From: Chamaecyparis obtusa
Taxonomy: Eukaryota; Streptophyta; Pinopsida; Cupressales; Cupressaceae
DNA length: 64,000 bases
Reading direction: 5' to 3'
Assembly: GCA_027943335.1 (NCBI GenBank)
Contig: BSBK01002801.1
Location: 809,001-873,000, forward strand
Shown here piece after piece: positions 11,462 to 22,714 of this stretch. The stretch's first letter is position 1. Each line of letters starts with the position of its first letter. Below the pieces are notes generated by a model that was given only the letters and a program-made list of their open reading frames with translations, had not been told where the DNA came from and searched no databases. Both the position numbers and the translations under genes were made by a program.

Positions 11462-12794
11462 CTGTAGTAGTAGAAATATGTTCAGTAGAGTGTATAAAAT
11501 CCTCCTCGTGAGGACCAAGATCATGTTCTTGAAGCACTTGAGAAGGTAGATAAGACTCTTTCTGGTAGTCTGAATCAGAATTTTGATCATTCAAGGGTCT
11601 CTCATGTGTCATAGGCTGAATCTGTGTTTCTTCATCATCTACATCTACATGTGAGTGCAAGCTGTAGCTAGGTTGGTGAAGCTCATAGCTCTGATAGCCA
11701 ATACCAAATCCGTCTTCAGAAGGTTCCTCACAAGAACATGGAGATGGAGGGAGAGCTGTCAGTGACAAGATGGACTCAATCTGATATTCCCCCATGCCAA
11801 TATCTTTGATCTTCAGGGTTTTTTCTATTTCTTTTAGCTTAGCATCATAGAACTCAGTGGACTCTCTATTGGCGGGAACAAAACTATCTGTCGCTTGGGT
11901 AAGTATCTTAGCAGAGCAAGTATTTAGGCTGGCACTATTGTCAATGAGGACGTGGGGGATACTCTTGGGGCCTATCATAACTTCAGTGTGCAGGAGAGCA
12001 TTATGCGGGTGGCTCAACAAGTGATCATCTTCCTCAGAGAATGATAAATAATGAGGCGAGGTCAAATGACCCATCATAGATTGAAACTGGTCAAGATTGA
12101 GATCTTTGGGGACATTTGCCTTGGTGAGGGCTTTATCCATAGATAGTTTTGGTCTAAAATTCGAAGGCTCGGGACCTTTGAGAACAATCTTTGCACAAGA
12201 TCGAGTGATAGAATTCACACAAGCTGGAGACTGTGTGGAGTTATAAGAGGGAGATGTAGGGCCTCGCAAGACAAAGGGAGTTTTGGGTTTAGGAGTATCC
12301 TCTCTCCCTAGAGCAATGATCATGTCACAGTGAGAGATCCAAGGTTTGTTTCTAGCAAATTTGGAATGTGGTTGAGCTTCTGTCATAGCCTTCTCAGTGG
12401 CATTGACCGTTTGTATGTTAGAGCTGAGATTGAAAACCAACTTTGAGGGTTTTGGCATCATATTGTCAACAACACTGTCATTCATAATATCTATGTTTTT
12501 GTTGACAATCTTATCCTTATCCTTGTCTGAGGGAGAAGTTCCTTGCTTGTTGTCTTTTTTCAAAGTCAATTCTCCCTTCTTGACCATAAACGCTTCTATC
12601 CTCACAGCCCACCTAATCATATTGTCAAAAGTGAGGGGACCTTGTAATCGTACTTGGTATCCAAAATCTGGGACAAGATTGTCCAAGAAGATATCGAGCT
12701 TTTCAGACCTAGGTAATTCATGCAAATACTTCATGCATAGTTGTCTCCATCTCTGGAGAAATTTTAGGAGAGGCTCCCCTTGTCGTTGTTTCAA
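11328..12794 (-). CDS. Gag plus aspartic-protease-like region
   Basis: The frame has 488 codons. Residues 5-75 (GEPLLKFLQRW ... LDIFLDNLVPDFGYQVRL ... FDNMIRWAVRIEAFM) have the layout of the retrotransposon gag capsid domain, which packages the RNA in virus-like particles. Residues 268-292 hold a hydrophobic strand and HVLIDNSASLN, a variant of the D-(S/T)-G protease active site with Asn-Ser in place of Ser-Gly. No CCHC zinc knuckle is visible. The C-terminal third is acidic and has no recognised domain. The reading frame continues upstream without a shift into 12807-13271, separated only by a TGA at 12807-12809. It is the same coding unit, not a separate gene. Confidence 0.85.
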   Translation of the reverse strand: MKQRQGEPLLKFLQRWRQLCMKYLHELPRSEKLDIFLDNLVPDFGYQVRLQGPLTFDNMIRWAVRIEAFMVKKGELTLKKDNKQGTSPSDKDKDKIVNKNIDIMNDSVVDNMMPKPSKLVFNLSSNIQTVNATEKAMTEAQPHSKFARNKPWISHCDMIIALGREDTPKPKTPFVLRGPTSPSYNSTQSPACVNSITRSCAKIVLKGPEPSNFRPKLSMDKALTKANVPKDLNLDQFQSMMGHLTSPHYLSFSEEDDHLLSHPHNALLHTEVMIGPKSIPHVLIDNSASLNTCSAKILTQATDSFVPANRESTEFYDAKLKEIEKTLKIKDIGMGEYQIESILSLTALPPSPCSCEEPSEDGFGIGYQSYELHQPSYSLHSHVDVDDEETQIQPMTHERPLNDQNSDSDYQKESYLPSQVLQEHDLGPHEEDFIHSTEHISTTTATTEYVTASNGTHTDWEQLLDASLILGMPQGMPILDCSTTSTIE

Positions 12795-12806
12795 ATTGTG
12801 AAGGTC

Positions 12807-13271
12807 TCAGATGTTGACCCGATATTGAATATTATGGGATTGATCATAACTCTTGTCATTTTGAGACTGATCATGACCTTGGTCATTTGGAGATTGCTTA
12901 TGACTAGCGCTGAATTTATCTACCCTTGGGAAGGGGAATGGATCTCCCATATTGTTGGTAGTATTCTGAGAGATCGTGAAAGAGTTGATAGGTTCAAAAG
13001 AATCAATAGGTTCAATTTTAGAAAGTGACCCTTCAGAGTCTTGCTCGTCTTGAAACAATGGGTTATAATATTCTTGAAATAATAAGTCAGACTGTATCTG
13101 AAACAATGGATTGTAATAATCTTGGAATAACGAAGAATGTGAGGATTCCTCACGAAGTTCAGATTTTGCAATGGATTCAAAATGATCTATGTCTTGATTA
13201 CGAGGTTTTATTCTATCTTGATCAGTATTTTGAATAGGATAAGTCTTACCACTTCGAGTCGTGATAGTCAT
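12807..13271 (-). CDS. N-terminal gag segment, separated by one in-frame TGA
   Basis: The frame has 154 codons and opens with MTITTRSGKTYPIQ, a start frequently seen in plant gypsy gag proteins. It is rich in Asp, Gln, Phe and Ser and contains repeated blocks of the form SLFQDYYNPLFQ / LLFQEYYNPLFQ, an internal repeat. The TGA at 12807-12809 is in frame with the 488-codon gag/protease frame that follows four codons later. It is the first coding sequence after the leader, and its N-terminal position and start context support the ATG at 13271. Confidence 0.75.
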   Translation of the reverse strand: MTITTRSGKTYPIQNTDQDRIKPRNQDIDHFESIAKSELREESSHSSLFQDYYNPLFQIQSDLLFQEYYNPLFQDEQDSEGSLSKIEPIDSFEPINSFTISQNTTNNMGDPFPFPRVDKFSASHKQSPNDQGHDQSQNDKSYDQSHNIQYRVNI

Positions 13272-15646
13272 AGACGAAGATATAACGAGAAAAGATTTGG
13301 GATAAAGCTAGACTCTATCTCTAAGATAACAAAAAGGAGATAAATGGCTAGAACAACCAAGATGCAAGATGAACCTGGTATGAATTGTCAAAAAGAGATG
13401 GCTAGAACAGCCGAGATAAGACAATCGCAATGCAAGGTACAAGAGCACAACAAGATAAGGTAGACTAATGAGAGACAATACGAGTCAAAGCAAAGATCGA
13501 TCGATTCCTAACTCAAGACAACCAGTTTCTGACGGTGAACAACAGGAAAATAGAAAAATAGATCATGGACAAAAAGGCAGATCAGATTTATGTCATTGAT
13601 CAAGCACATAAGATAGCAATTAAGGAGTTCAAGGAAACAGTCTTCAAGCAATGGGCAAGGGACAAAGCAACCTTGCGCATGAACAAGAATAGTGACTCAG
13701 TATTTCTACTCCCTAAGGACACTACTTGTGTATGTTCTTGAGAATGTTTTAGCAGGCACTTAAAACACAACAACATCCTAGCAAGCTGTCTACAAGGATA
13801 TACATGGATTTTCTAAAGGGAGTCCTCAATATACACAAGGTACGTGAGGCCCAAATTCGTAGATGAGAAGAATCCAAAATCACACAGTCGGGGGGAGACG
13901 GTAACCCAAATCTCCTCCTTCACTTCTCAAAGGTGTAAAGTTCTTTAAGGCTTAGCCAAGAGTGAAATCTAACTCATTCCCAAGAGAGGTGTCTTTGGAT
14001 TCACCTCCCGATATTTATACTCCGCCGAAACACGAGAGTTAAGGTCGTCCCTTGAGGTGATGAAATCCCCAAGCAGGCCTTCTAAAAAAATGAAAAGTAA
14101 GTAATTCTCTATCAAAAAGTATTGAAAAGCACTAAAGGTGGAACACTTAATGCTTAAAGCAAATATGAGGTGAGTCCACAAGGTGGAACACTTAACACCC
14201 CACATAAGCTACAAATGAGTCCACAACCTAGAAAACAAGTGAGTTCCAAAAAGCACAAAAGGGTTACCTAGTGGAACAATTAACACTTCTTTCCTATAGA
14301 CCCCTCCCCTTTAATGTGGCGCTGAGATTGAAACCACAGGGCGGAAATGAGGGGCCAGCGGATTAGCGAGTCCAATAACCCAAGATAGAAATCTAGATCA
14401 ATCACAAGTAATCTAAGACTGCTAATCAATACTACTCATAAGTGCAAGAGGGTTTGAATCATGGAATATTTAACTTTCCAAGTAAACATGAAGTGAGTCC
14501 ACAAAGTGGTGCATTTAACTCTTCATGTAAACTAGGAATGAATCCATGCCCTAGATTACTCAATGAGATATTTTGATATTTGAAATCAAGAATTACTTAA
14601 TGTTTAAACACAAGCATTCACTTAAACACAAACTTGTATAAAAGCAAATCTATGTTCATTCATTTCCCATTAAAAGCATCAAAAATGTGTTCTATGAAAG
14701 CGTGTAAACACTCAAGCCAAACACATGAGATGTTTAATTTTAATCCCAAACCAAGTGTTATAGAGATTTTAAGAACTCACCTTAAATCCAAAGATCTGCA
14801 ATCTAGCATTTAGCACACATTTGAAAGTACAGAATCAAGACAAATCAATGGCAAACCGTAAGATATGTAACATTGCTGTCTTCAAGACAGTCTTTAAAGA
14901 TTGATTTATTTGACCTATAAAATCACAATATTAAAATTTCTGGAAAGAATAAAGTTTTTAGCTAATATCAAGAACTACCATTTTCCAAAATTACAAGGTC
15001 TTATGATTCCATTTGGTTCCTCAACCAATAACTTTTTCAGACTGAAATTTTTCTGTCATAAATCAGATTTAAAACACCAAACCCTGCCTAGGGAATCACA
15101 TATCTTTCTCAAAAAAAATCCAAATGAAACCAAACCAATTTTACATTAACTATTAATGAATCTAGTTTCCAAATATGTAAGCCATTTATTTTTTCCATTC
15201 ATAAATCATTTTCTAAGAGCAAATCATTGCCTGCAACTCCAATGCAGATTGTTAAAAATCAATTTTGACTCAAATGCCCATAACTTTCACAAATCTACAT
15301 AAAAATGACTCAAACCAAAAGGAAATAAAAGCTAATTCACGTATATTTCCAATGAATATTATTAGAGATCCTGATTTTTCATAATTTTTCTATACCAGAT
15401 GTTTCAATCTGACTGTATTTAGAGAATCTTAAATCTGCAAATAACCACTTTCACCAAAATGATCATAACTTATTCATTTCTTTATAAAAATAAACCAAAC
15501 TAAAAGCATGAGAAAGAGGATTCATCATTCTATCCATCCATTACTATATTACAAGGTTTTTAGGCTGTAAATAGCCGTACAAGGCCTGAAACCAACACTA
15601 CAACTGAAAAACCAATCAAGAATGATGCTAGAAATTGATCTTTTCT
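13272..15646 (-). other. Long leader of the young element
   Basis: About 2.4 kb separate the primer-binding site and the gag start. No convincing coding frame is seen. A long leader is common in Ty3/gypsy and related non-autonomous plant elements and may hold packaging or translation signals, none of which I can identify. Two weakly similar segments around 14200 and 14500 share the phrase gtgagtccacaa(a/g)gtgg. Confidence 0.6.
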
Positions 15647-15664
15647 GCCCCACAGTGGGCGCCA
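15647..15664 (-). other. Primer-binding site of the young element
   Basis: On the minus strand this reads TGGCGCCCACTGTGGGGC, three bases after the 5' LTR. Its TGG start and G/C-rich body are typical of plant LTR-retrotransposon primer sites. The first seven bases match the complement of the tRNA-Asp 3' end in this window, but the rest does not, so the primer tRNA is not identified. Confidence 0.8.
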
Positions 15665-15667
15665 AAA

Positions 15668-16631
15668 TGTATGTGACTGAATGTGACCTCTAAATCAGGC
15701 ACAACACAACATGGTCATTATTCACTTGATAGAATTCGGGAGAGAGTATGAAGAACTCAATCCAAATTCCATGGTGAGGCGACCTATTGCCTCCTATGTG
15801 AATGGGGTGTTTGAATACTCTGAGAACGAGAGCCAACAGCCGGGAGACCAATTCAACAATGGAGGATTTCCAAGAAGCAATAAAGATGAGCAAGAATGCA
15901 ATTAAGATAAGATGGAGTGCAATTTATCTAAGAGCTTGAAAATAAAGATGAGATTAATACTAAGAACATTTAAGCAAATTAATCTAGTATGAAATGCAAT
16001 TATACTAAAAAAAGGAGATATTAATCTAAATAATGCAATAAAAGAGCTTTGAAAATAATGAGATATGAGACTAAAAAAATGCCTATAGTGTAGATGCTCT
16101 CAAAAATTGCTCTCTAATGAAGAAAAAGAGCCCAAATAAATACAAGAGCCAAGAGGAGGAGGAAGAGTTTCTTGATTCGAAACTCCTGACCCTTCATATC
16201 CCTTTTGGGACAAATAAGCATGAATTACTTTATTAAAAGAATGGAAAATGCCACATGAGGACCTTTCGAATATCTCAAATTATTAATTCAAGAAAAGGTG
16301 TCCATTCAAATAACAAGCAATTAATTAATTCCTTTTTAAGGGTAATTAGCCAAAGGGGGTGGTTTGATTTAATTTAATTTAAAGCACATAGGACTTTACA
16401 ATTAAATTAATGTATCATAGAGATAATTTAGCTAATAAAGTCAAAGAGACTTAGGAATTAATTTTAATATTTGATTATTGCAATTTATGGTCTTTGCAAT
16501 TGACATCAAGTCAAATTAAGTCAGGTAGGAGAGAGAAAATTGCCTAGGGAACTAGGACTTTGGTGATGTAAAATTGAGATAATGCACGAAAATTGATGAA
16601 ATTAAATAGGTGCCAATTTTGGGGTATTACA
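15668..16631 (-). repeat. 5' LTR (right in window), 964 bp
   Basis: It is the same length as 6394-7357 and begins and ends identically. By eye there are about nine substitutions in 964 bp, near 1 percent, which suggests a recent insertion on plant time scales. An age in years would need the species' rate. Confidence 0.97.
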
Positions 16632-16636
16632 GATCC
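16632..16636. repeat. Target-site duplication gatcc, right copy
   Basis: It matches 6389-6393 exactly and directly follows the terminal CA of the LTR. Confidence 0.95.
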
Positions 16637-18448
16637 CATTGCTAGTATTGGAACTAGTCATTGGGTATAAAACATTGATTTTGCACATATCTTTCTTCAA
16701 GTTCTACTTTTCCTTCTCCAATATTAAGTTCCACTTTTGACTTTGGATCCCAACAAGAATTTTGGAATTGCTTGTTGGGCCTGAAACTTGACTTAACTTC
16801 CAATTCTTCATCACTTAGTCGATTTCTTTTATATCTTAGTTCAACTTTAGATGTCAGATCCCAACAAGAGTTTTGGAACTACTTATCAGGTTTGACTCGT
16901 GATTCTTGAACCCAGACATTTGCAAATGGGCTTTAAGCCTATCAAAGTTTTCTCAGATCAAATTTATGAGATGGGCTAAGGGTGACAAAAAATACCAACA
17001 GTTACCTTTGGATCTCTAGTTGGTGGTACTCCTGTGAGAATCTTGCTCTAGAAATGTGTTGTAATCTATTGTTGGTTTGTAAATAATATATTGGGAAACT
17101 TTTGGAGTGTTGGGTTTTTCTCCTGAACATACACATTATGATTTTGTGGTATGCACGTTATCTATGTTAAGTTCTTGTAACTTTTATAACGATTTGAGAA
17201 ATCTCTTACATAACCCTCCTCTCAAGATTAGTGTAGGAAGTTGTTTCACTACCTGAACTTCCTTACACAATTAAGCTCCAACAACCATTTCTAATTTACT
17301 AGTCTATTCTTTGAGTGTGTACACCTCTCAACGTGCACTAGTGCCATGTATGCTACTTTAACATATTTCACACCAATAATCAACTATAATCCCTTATAGC
17401 CATTTCAACCACACAAAAGTCTCATGCACCTCCTAGCATATTGGACATTATGAGATGTGTGCAACTATGGGAAATGTACAGAAACCTATTACCAAATTTA
17501 TCACCATTGGATAATTGATTGTCAAATGGCCCTCACTTTGGCACCAAATACATCAATTACTCCAAATTCCCCTCTATCCATTAGATTGGCTTGCAAGTTT
17601 CTCTATTTGAGTTGTTATTCACTAAATCTTCTCTTTAATATATATAATCAAGCCACAAAACTTTATCTCTCCTAGATTCTCAAACTAGGACATGACCTCA
17701 AGAGACTCTTTCTATTTGAAAGTAGTTCTAGGATTGTCCCTTTAATAATGTACAATTAGTCTACTAATAAACTATTCCATTACAAAATTACATATGACTT
17801 CAGGGATTTTAACACCAATCCTCTTAAAGGAGTAATCATATATATGAACAATCTCTTATCTACTACCTTATGTCATTAATTGTACTTATGTTCTAGTATC
17901 GTTATAATCAAATGCCATAGGAAATTTATTCTTGAGATTAGTTATGTCAAGCAAGATACCATTTGGATTAATACATACATACCAATCTCATATACAACCT
18001 TGTAATATCATTGGGAATGACTTATTTTTTTTTGCACTTCATTAGTGATATCTTTTACAAGCCATACAATATTACACGTGTGCAAATGCTAGCCTTTAGC
18101 ATCACTTTAGAATTGATTGTAAATATTATCTTGTAAAACATGATGTTAGTTGTTTGTGCCATGTAATGCAACTGCCCCTCTTAACTAGAATTTGTTTAAA
18201 ATTGTAAATGACTCGAACAAACCCAAATCTATGGAGGGATTTCTGTTGAAGCTCCTCCTTGTCATATTGCATGCTGTATAGATAAATACGCCCTTGTCGA
18301 GTGTCACGCAAGGCGCTACCTTCACGCTTCATGGAATTCATTGATCCTTGAAAAGATAATGAGCCCCCTGTTTTTCGATAGATGGAAATATTGCATTGAA
18401 ATAAGAATTAGAATTAATAATATATTGTTGCAATCGAAAACATCAGTA
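16637..18448. other. Unassigned intergenic sequence
   Basis: No gene is supported. A phrase (gatcccaacaagagttttggaa) occurs twice, at about 16746 and 16858, hinting at a local duplication. The stretch at 17040-17300 (poly-pyrimidine, gagaaatctcttacataaccctcctctcaag) has the look of an old LTR end but shows no partner in the window. Short frames at 17457 and 18126 have no recognisable domain. Confidence 0.5.
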
Positions 18449-18520
18449 GTCGCTGTAGTATAGTGGTGAGTATTCCCGCCTGTCACGCGGGTGACCCGGG
18501 TTCGATCCCCGGCAGCGGCG
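18449..18520 (+). tRNA. tRNA-Asp (anticodon GUC)
   Basis: The 72-base sequence folds into a full cloverleaf: a 7-bp acceptor stem (GTCGCTG with CAGCGGC, including one G-T pair), a five-pair anticodon stem CCCGC/GCGGG around the loop CTGTCAC with anticodon GTC, a variable loop TGAC, and a T stem CCGGG/CCCGG around TTCGATC. The discriminator base is G. The internal promoter A box (TAGTATAGTGG) and B box (GGTTCGATCCC) are intact. A run of five Ts follows at 18523, fitting a polymerase III terminator. CCA is not encoded, as expected for a nuclear gene, and there is no intron. It looks functional and is the only intact host-type gene in the window. Confidence 0.97.
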
Positions 18521-18527
18521 CATTTTT
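18521..18527 (+). terminator. Polymerase III terminator of tRNA-Asp
   Basis: cattttt immediately follows the tRNA. A run of four or more Ts is the standard RNA polymerase III stop signal. Confidence 0.8.
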
Positions 18528-20145
18528 GTTTTCGATTATCCCAGATATCGTCTTACTCGACTCCGAGCAGATACGACAGTTCTTTGGCCAATCGGTTATT
18601 GGTGATAATCCATAATCATGCTAGTTCTTTGAATAATAAAATATATATTTTATGAAGTATAAGTCTATTTAATATTAATTTAGTATGTGTTATAATCATT
18701 ATTTTTAATCAAAAATTGATATTTAACATATATTCAAAATATTTTAATATGAATATTATATTTCATATACAAAAAATTTAATATTTTAATTTGTACTATT
18801 AATTTTATAATTTTTTTAAAACTAATTTTTAAAAATAAAACTATGTTAATAAAATTAAATATTAATTTAATATATTTTAATTTAAATAAAAATCAATATA
18901 CATTATAATATCACAAATTTTTATTTAAATTGTAATATTTTGTAAAAATAAATAGTACAAACTAAAATAAATTTATAAAATATAGTTTTAATTTAAATTT
19001 ATTGATATATAATAAATATAAAATAAAAATTTTATATGAATCTAACAAAATAATTTTTTAAAAAATAACATTTTTATCATATTTTATTACTACTTTACGC
19101 ACACACAATATGGAGATAATTTATTTTCCTAGAAATTCGTGCAATAAGACTCAAACTAAATGGACCAATCATATGTTCAAAAAATAATTTTAAAATTTAT
19201 AAAGTCAAAAATATTACATTTGTACTATGAAAAATATAAAATTTATAATAGAATATAAAATATGTTAAAATGTTATTGGTTCATGCAATTAGTTTTAATC
19301 ACTCATTAAGCTTAACAATCCATAAAATGATGCAATAATACTTGTTTAGCCTACAGGCAAGTACTAATAAAGCAGGTAGAATATTATTTTTTAATATATT
19401 TCTCATATATTACATGTCATTAGTGTAGCTTTTTATATTTCTTAGTTGAATATTATGTATTTTTCTATACATCTAATCTAGTTTTCATAGTTGTAATGAG
19501 TGGATCATAACAAGGATAAAGAACATATATTATGAGTGTAACTCCCATCTAATTTTTTATTGCATAAGATCGTTAAAAAAAAATTATTTGATTTCTTTCT
19601 TGCACTATTTTTAGGCTGCCTCAGATTATATATAAATCGATATGGTATTAGAGATTTTTTTATTAAGATAGATCTTTCAACTTCTAGTTTTTGAGATTTG
19701 TTATTAGGGAGGGGTAAAGGAAGAGGGAGAAGTTGGCTAATATTTTCATATAATACAATGCATCTCTCTTCCATATTTAGATGTTTTGGAGAATTATAAC
19801 AAACTAACATTTATAGTGTGTTTTATACTTGTTTTCTATATTCTTGGTATTTGTAGTCTTTTGTTAATGTGGACAAAAAAAATTTCATTATGTCCAAGAG
19901 GCTTGAGAAAGTCAAGTTTGTCTTTTATTTCCCATAAACTATACTTTTGAAAGTCAATTTATGATAGAGGGTTTAAACATGGACACAGGAAAATATTGCT
20001 TTAGAGGCATTTTTGGGCCAAATGAATAGTTACATTATGTCTAAAAAGTGTCAAATATATAAATTGGTTATAAAATCATTGAAATCTAGTCTAGGAGAAT
20101 TTGTAAGTTTTTCTTTTGCCTAGGTATGCTATACATCCATTGTTA
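18528..20145. other. AT-rich intergenic sequence
   Basis: The stretch 18620-19300 is very AT-rich, with many ttaatataa-type words and no coding frame. The frame at 19505-19810 on the minus strand has no recognised domain and lies in low-complexity sequence. The phrase tgttaatgtgga recurs at 19863 and 20141. Confidence 0.6.
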
Positions 20146-20225
20146 ATGTGGATTTTTCCCACACTCCAACCAAATAGATTTCTAAACTAGAACCTATCTG
20201 GTTGGAATGTGAGACAAATCCATGT
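20146..20225. repeat. Imperfect inverted repeat, 32-bp arms, 16-bp loop
   Basis: The arms at 20146-20177 and 20194-20225 pair at 26 of 32 positions, and most mismatches would be G-U pairs in RNA. The shared core is ccaacca(a/g)atag. It lies about 200 bp upstream of the gag relic. It could be a small foldback element or a transcribed hairpin. Confidence 0.7.
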
Positions 20226-20419
20226 CAATAAGAAGTGGTGCTAGAAGAAGGGCCTTGAGGTTTATTCTTCTAGATTCTTTACATGTTGGAGTATTGAAGG
20301 ATAGGAACTCGCTCAATATCTTGTGACCCATGATTTGAATTTGTGGAGTTACCTGAACAAAAAGTCATGCATAAGCCTAGAGCAAATTTTGTGGGCCACG
20401 TGTCTCATGATAGCAAGGA

Positions 20420-22714
20420 ATGATGTTTTATCGCTTTAATCACCAGTTTGTTCAAAACACTATTAGTAGTCCAACTCAAGTCCAAATTCCTCAGACCATA
20501 ATAGCGTCTTCTCAAGTTTTTCCTAATCTAGGAGGTTCAAGCCACCACAATCCACCTTCTCCTCCTCCAATGGAATTCTTTAACATGAATTCTCAAATCA
20601 AGTTTAATGCTTATCATGATTTGCCTAAGAACCTTGAGAAATTTTGCCTAAAGTATCACATTCACAAAGATGGAGTAGAACACTTGAGAATATTCAAAGA
20701 TAATTGTGGAAGAGTTGGGATTCAACATGAGGATGTTGTGTGTAGGTTATTTCCTTACACTTTGAGGGAGGAAGCATATGTCTGGTATATTAATTTGTTA
20801 ATTGGTTCTATAACATTTTGGGATCAGTTAGAAGAAGAATTCTTGGAAAGGTTTAAAATACATGTAGATGTAGCTACTTTGTGTCACCAATTCACTTTGA
20901 TTAGAAGAGAGGCAAATGAACCTATTAGTAGTTTCAATGATATATTCTAAAAGGCTTATTTAAATCTAGAAGCTCCCTACACAGTAGAAAAAGATACTAC
21001 TTTATTTGATATTATGTTGCTTTGGATCCTTTAACTTCTATATTTGTCACTAAGAAAACTCCCACTATCCAAATGTTGTCAGAACCCTACGCTAAATCTA
21101 TAAGTGTTAACATACAAATGAGACAAATGGGACATGGTCCACTAGTAAATGTGGGGATAGCTCTCTAAATGGGGCTTTGAACACATACTCCATTCATGAA
21201 TCAAGTCCTAGGTACTTTACAAATATATACTCACACTCAAAGTCAAAGTGTGTCAAACAATCAGGTCATAGTGTTACACCCTAGTCTTGTTATAACAAAG
21301 CCAACACCAAACGATAATGGTGCATCTTTCTTCTCCCAAGTCCAGGATGTGAAGAACTCAAAAGTTTGGGACAACAAAGAAGACATTAAGGAAATAATTG
21401 GACAACTTCAAAAGTTAACCACAAAGATATCTTATCTTCAAATTTAATTGTTTTACAATAAAAAGAGTGATTAGAACCTGAGCAACCCATTTTCTAAGTA
21501 TGGTTCATCTTGGTAGTTCCAAGAACATGGAGTTTTAAGCCAAATGATGGGGGTGTTGTGTCTCCTTTGGATGATGTTTGACTAATAGAAAACCCTCCAC
21601 CTGCTATTGTAAATTTGGCAAAACTTGCGTTAAGAAATTGGTGTACAATACATAATACTATTGTACATGTTGAAGCAAAATGCCCCCAATTTAAGGTAGC
21701 TACAAATATCTTTCAATCTAGAATTTTGGTATTATCTCATAATGATCCAAAAACAAAAGCTTTCAAATAAATAGTCCCTATGGGGTATGATTTTTTATTT
21801 CTCTCAAAAAGTCACATTGCGGTTGAAACACAACCTAAGCATAACTCTATTCTAAGCCAATCCTATGAGAGTTACACCTTCAACAATAAAGATTGCTCTT
21901 CTATAATTATAGAATCCCATGTCTTCCAATTTGAAGACAAGAATGAGCCTAAATCAGAACTAGATGATGTATATATACTTTCCAATAGTGCAAAAAAGGT
22001 CATACATTCAGCCTGAGGAGTAGTGGATATCAACGGCCTAAAAGCTTGCTAACTACATCTATGCTAGGCCAAACAATTTTAATTTGTCGCCAGATCCATA
22101 GGCTAGGAATAACACAGAGGCACCAAAGTAAGTACTTTATATTACAATCCTAAATACAACAGGGGGTCTAAAGAGAATAGTAGTTCTACTTTAGGTCAAT
22201 TAGTTGATTACCTAGCTAAAGAAATTAAGAAAGCCGAAGTCAATCTTTTACTAACTAAATTATTGAAAACACATGTAGTTAAAAGTTCCTTTTTAAAAAG
22301 TCTTGAAGGATTGCCTACTATAGATACCCCTATAAAAGAAACATCCACAAGTAAAGGAGACACAAATAAAGAAATTGTAGGGTCAAAAGAAAAGGATATT
22401 CCATCTCCTATAGAAGCACAATTGGTTGTCTATAAAGGAAAGTCTAAAGTTCCTCCCTTTCTTCTAAAACTCAAAATTTTTGGAAGAAATCTACACAATT
22501 TCTTAGTTGATTTGGAGCTACTACTAATGTAATGCCTATAGCAATAGGAAATGCACTGGTATTAGCTCCCACTAGGTTAAATAGGAAAGTAACTGAATTA
22601 GACAAAACACAAGTAAATGTGACCAATGAATTATTCAATATACACATGCATTTGGCTTTTGATCCAAGTGTGCAATCATCCATAGATATCCAAGTGGTAG
22701 ACATTCTTGACTAG
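20420..22714 (+). pseudogene. Decayed Ty3/gypsy-type gag-protease relic
   Basis: The first frame (20420-20950, 176 codons) ends in a clear gag capsid block: DVVCRLFPYTLREEAYVWY, then FWDQLEEEFLERF, ending with a TAA where the domain should go on. Later pieces in several frames (21196-21447, 21780-22016, 22263-22532, 22532-22714) follow the order gag C-terminus, spacer, protease. Near 22440-22560 a strand PPFLLKLKIFGRNLHNFLVDL precedes the glycine-alanine active-site block, and a one-base shift falls exactly there, putting NVMPIAIG-like residues in the next frame. No reverse transcriptase follows before the next element. It is broken by at least four shifts or stops. Confidence 0.75.

Larger units (their letters stand above)
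6394..16631 (-). mobile_element. Complete young LTR retrotransposon, non-autonomous (gag/protease only)
   Basis: Two 964-bp LTRs (6394-7357 and 15668-16631) begin TG and end CA and differ by only about nine bases by eye. They are flanked by gatcc on both sides. The order PBS (15647-15664), coding frames, then PPT (7358-7370) places the element on the minus strand. The coding part, 13271 down to 9790, gives gag and an aspartic-protease-like motif, then an acidic/proline-rich and a basic region. About 2.4 kb of non-coding leader and 2.4 kb of non-coding 3' sequence flank it. Reverse transcriptase, RNase H and integrase motifs are not present in any frame I read. The style of gag and protease suggests Ty3/gypsy, possibly Tat-like, which is tentative. 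Confidence 0.93.

Noticed and set aside
15647..15664. tRNA-Asp as primer of the young element
   Set aside because: Only the first seven bases match the complement of the tRNA at 18449-18520; the rest differs too much.
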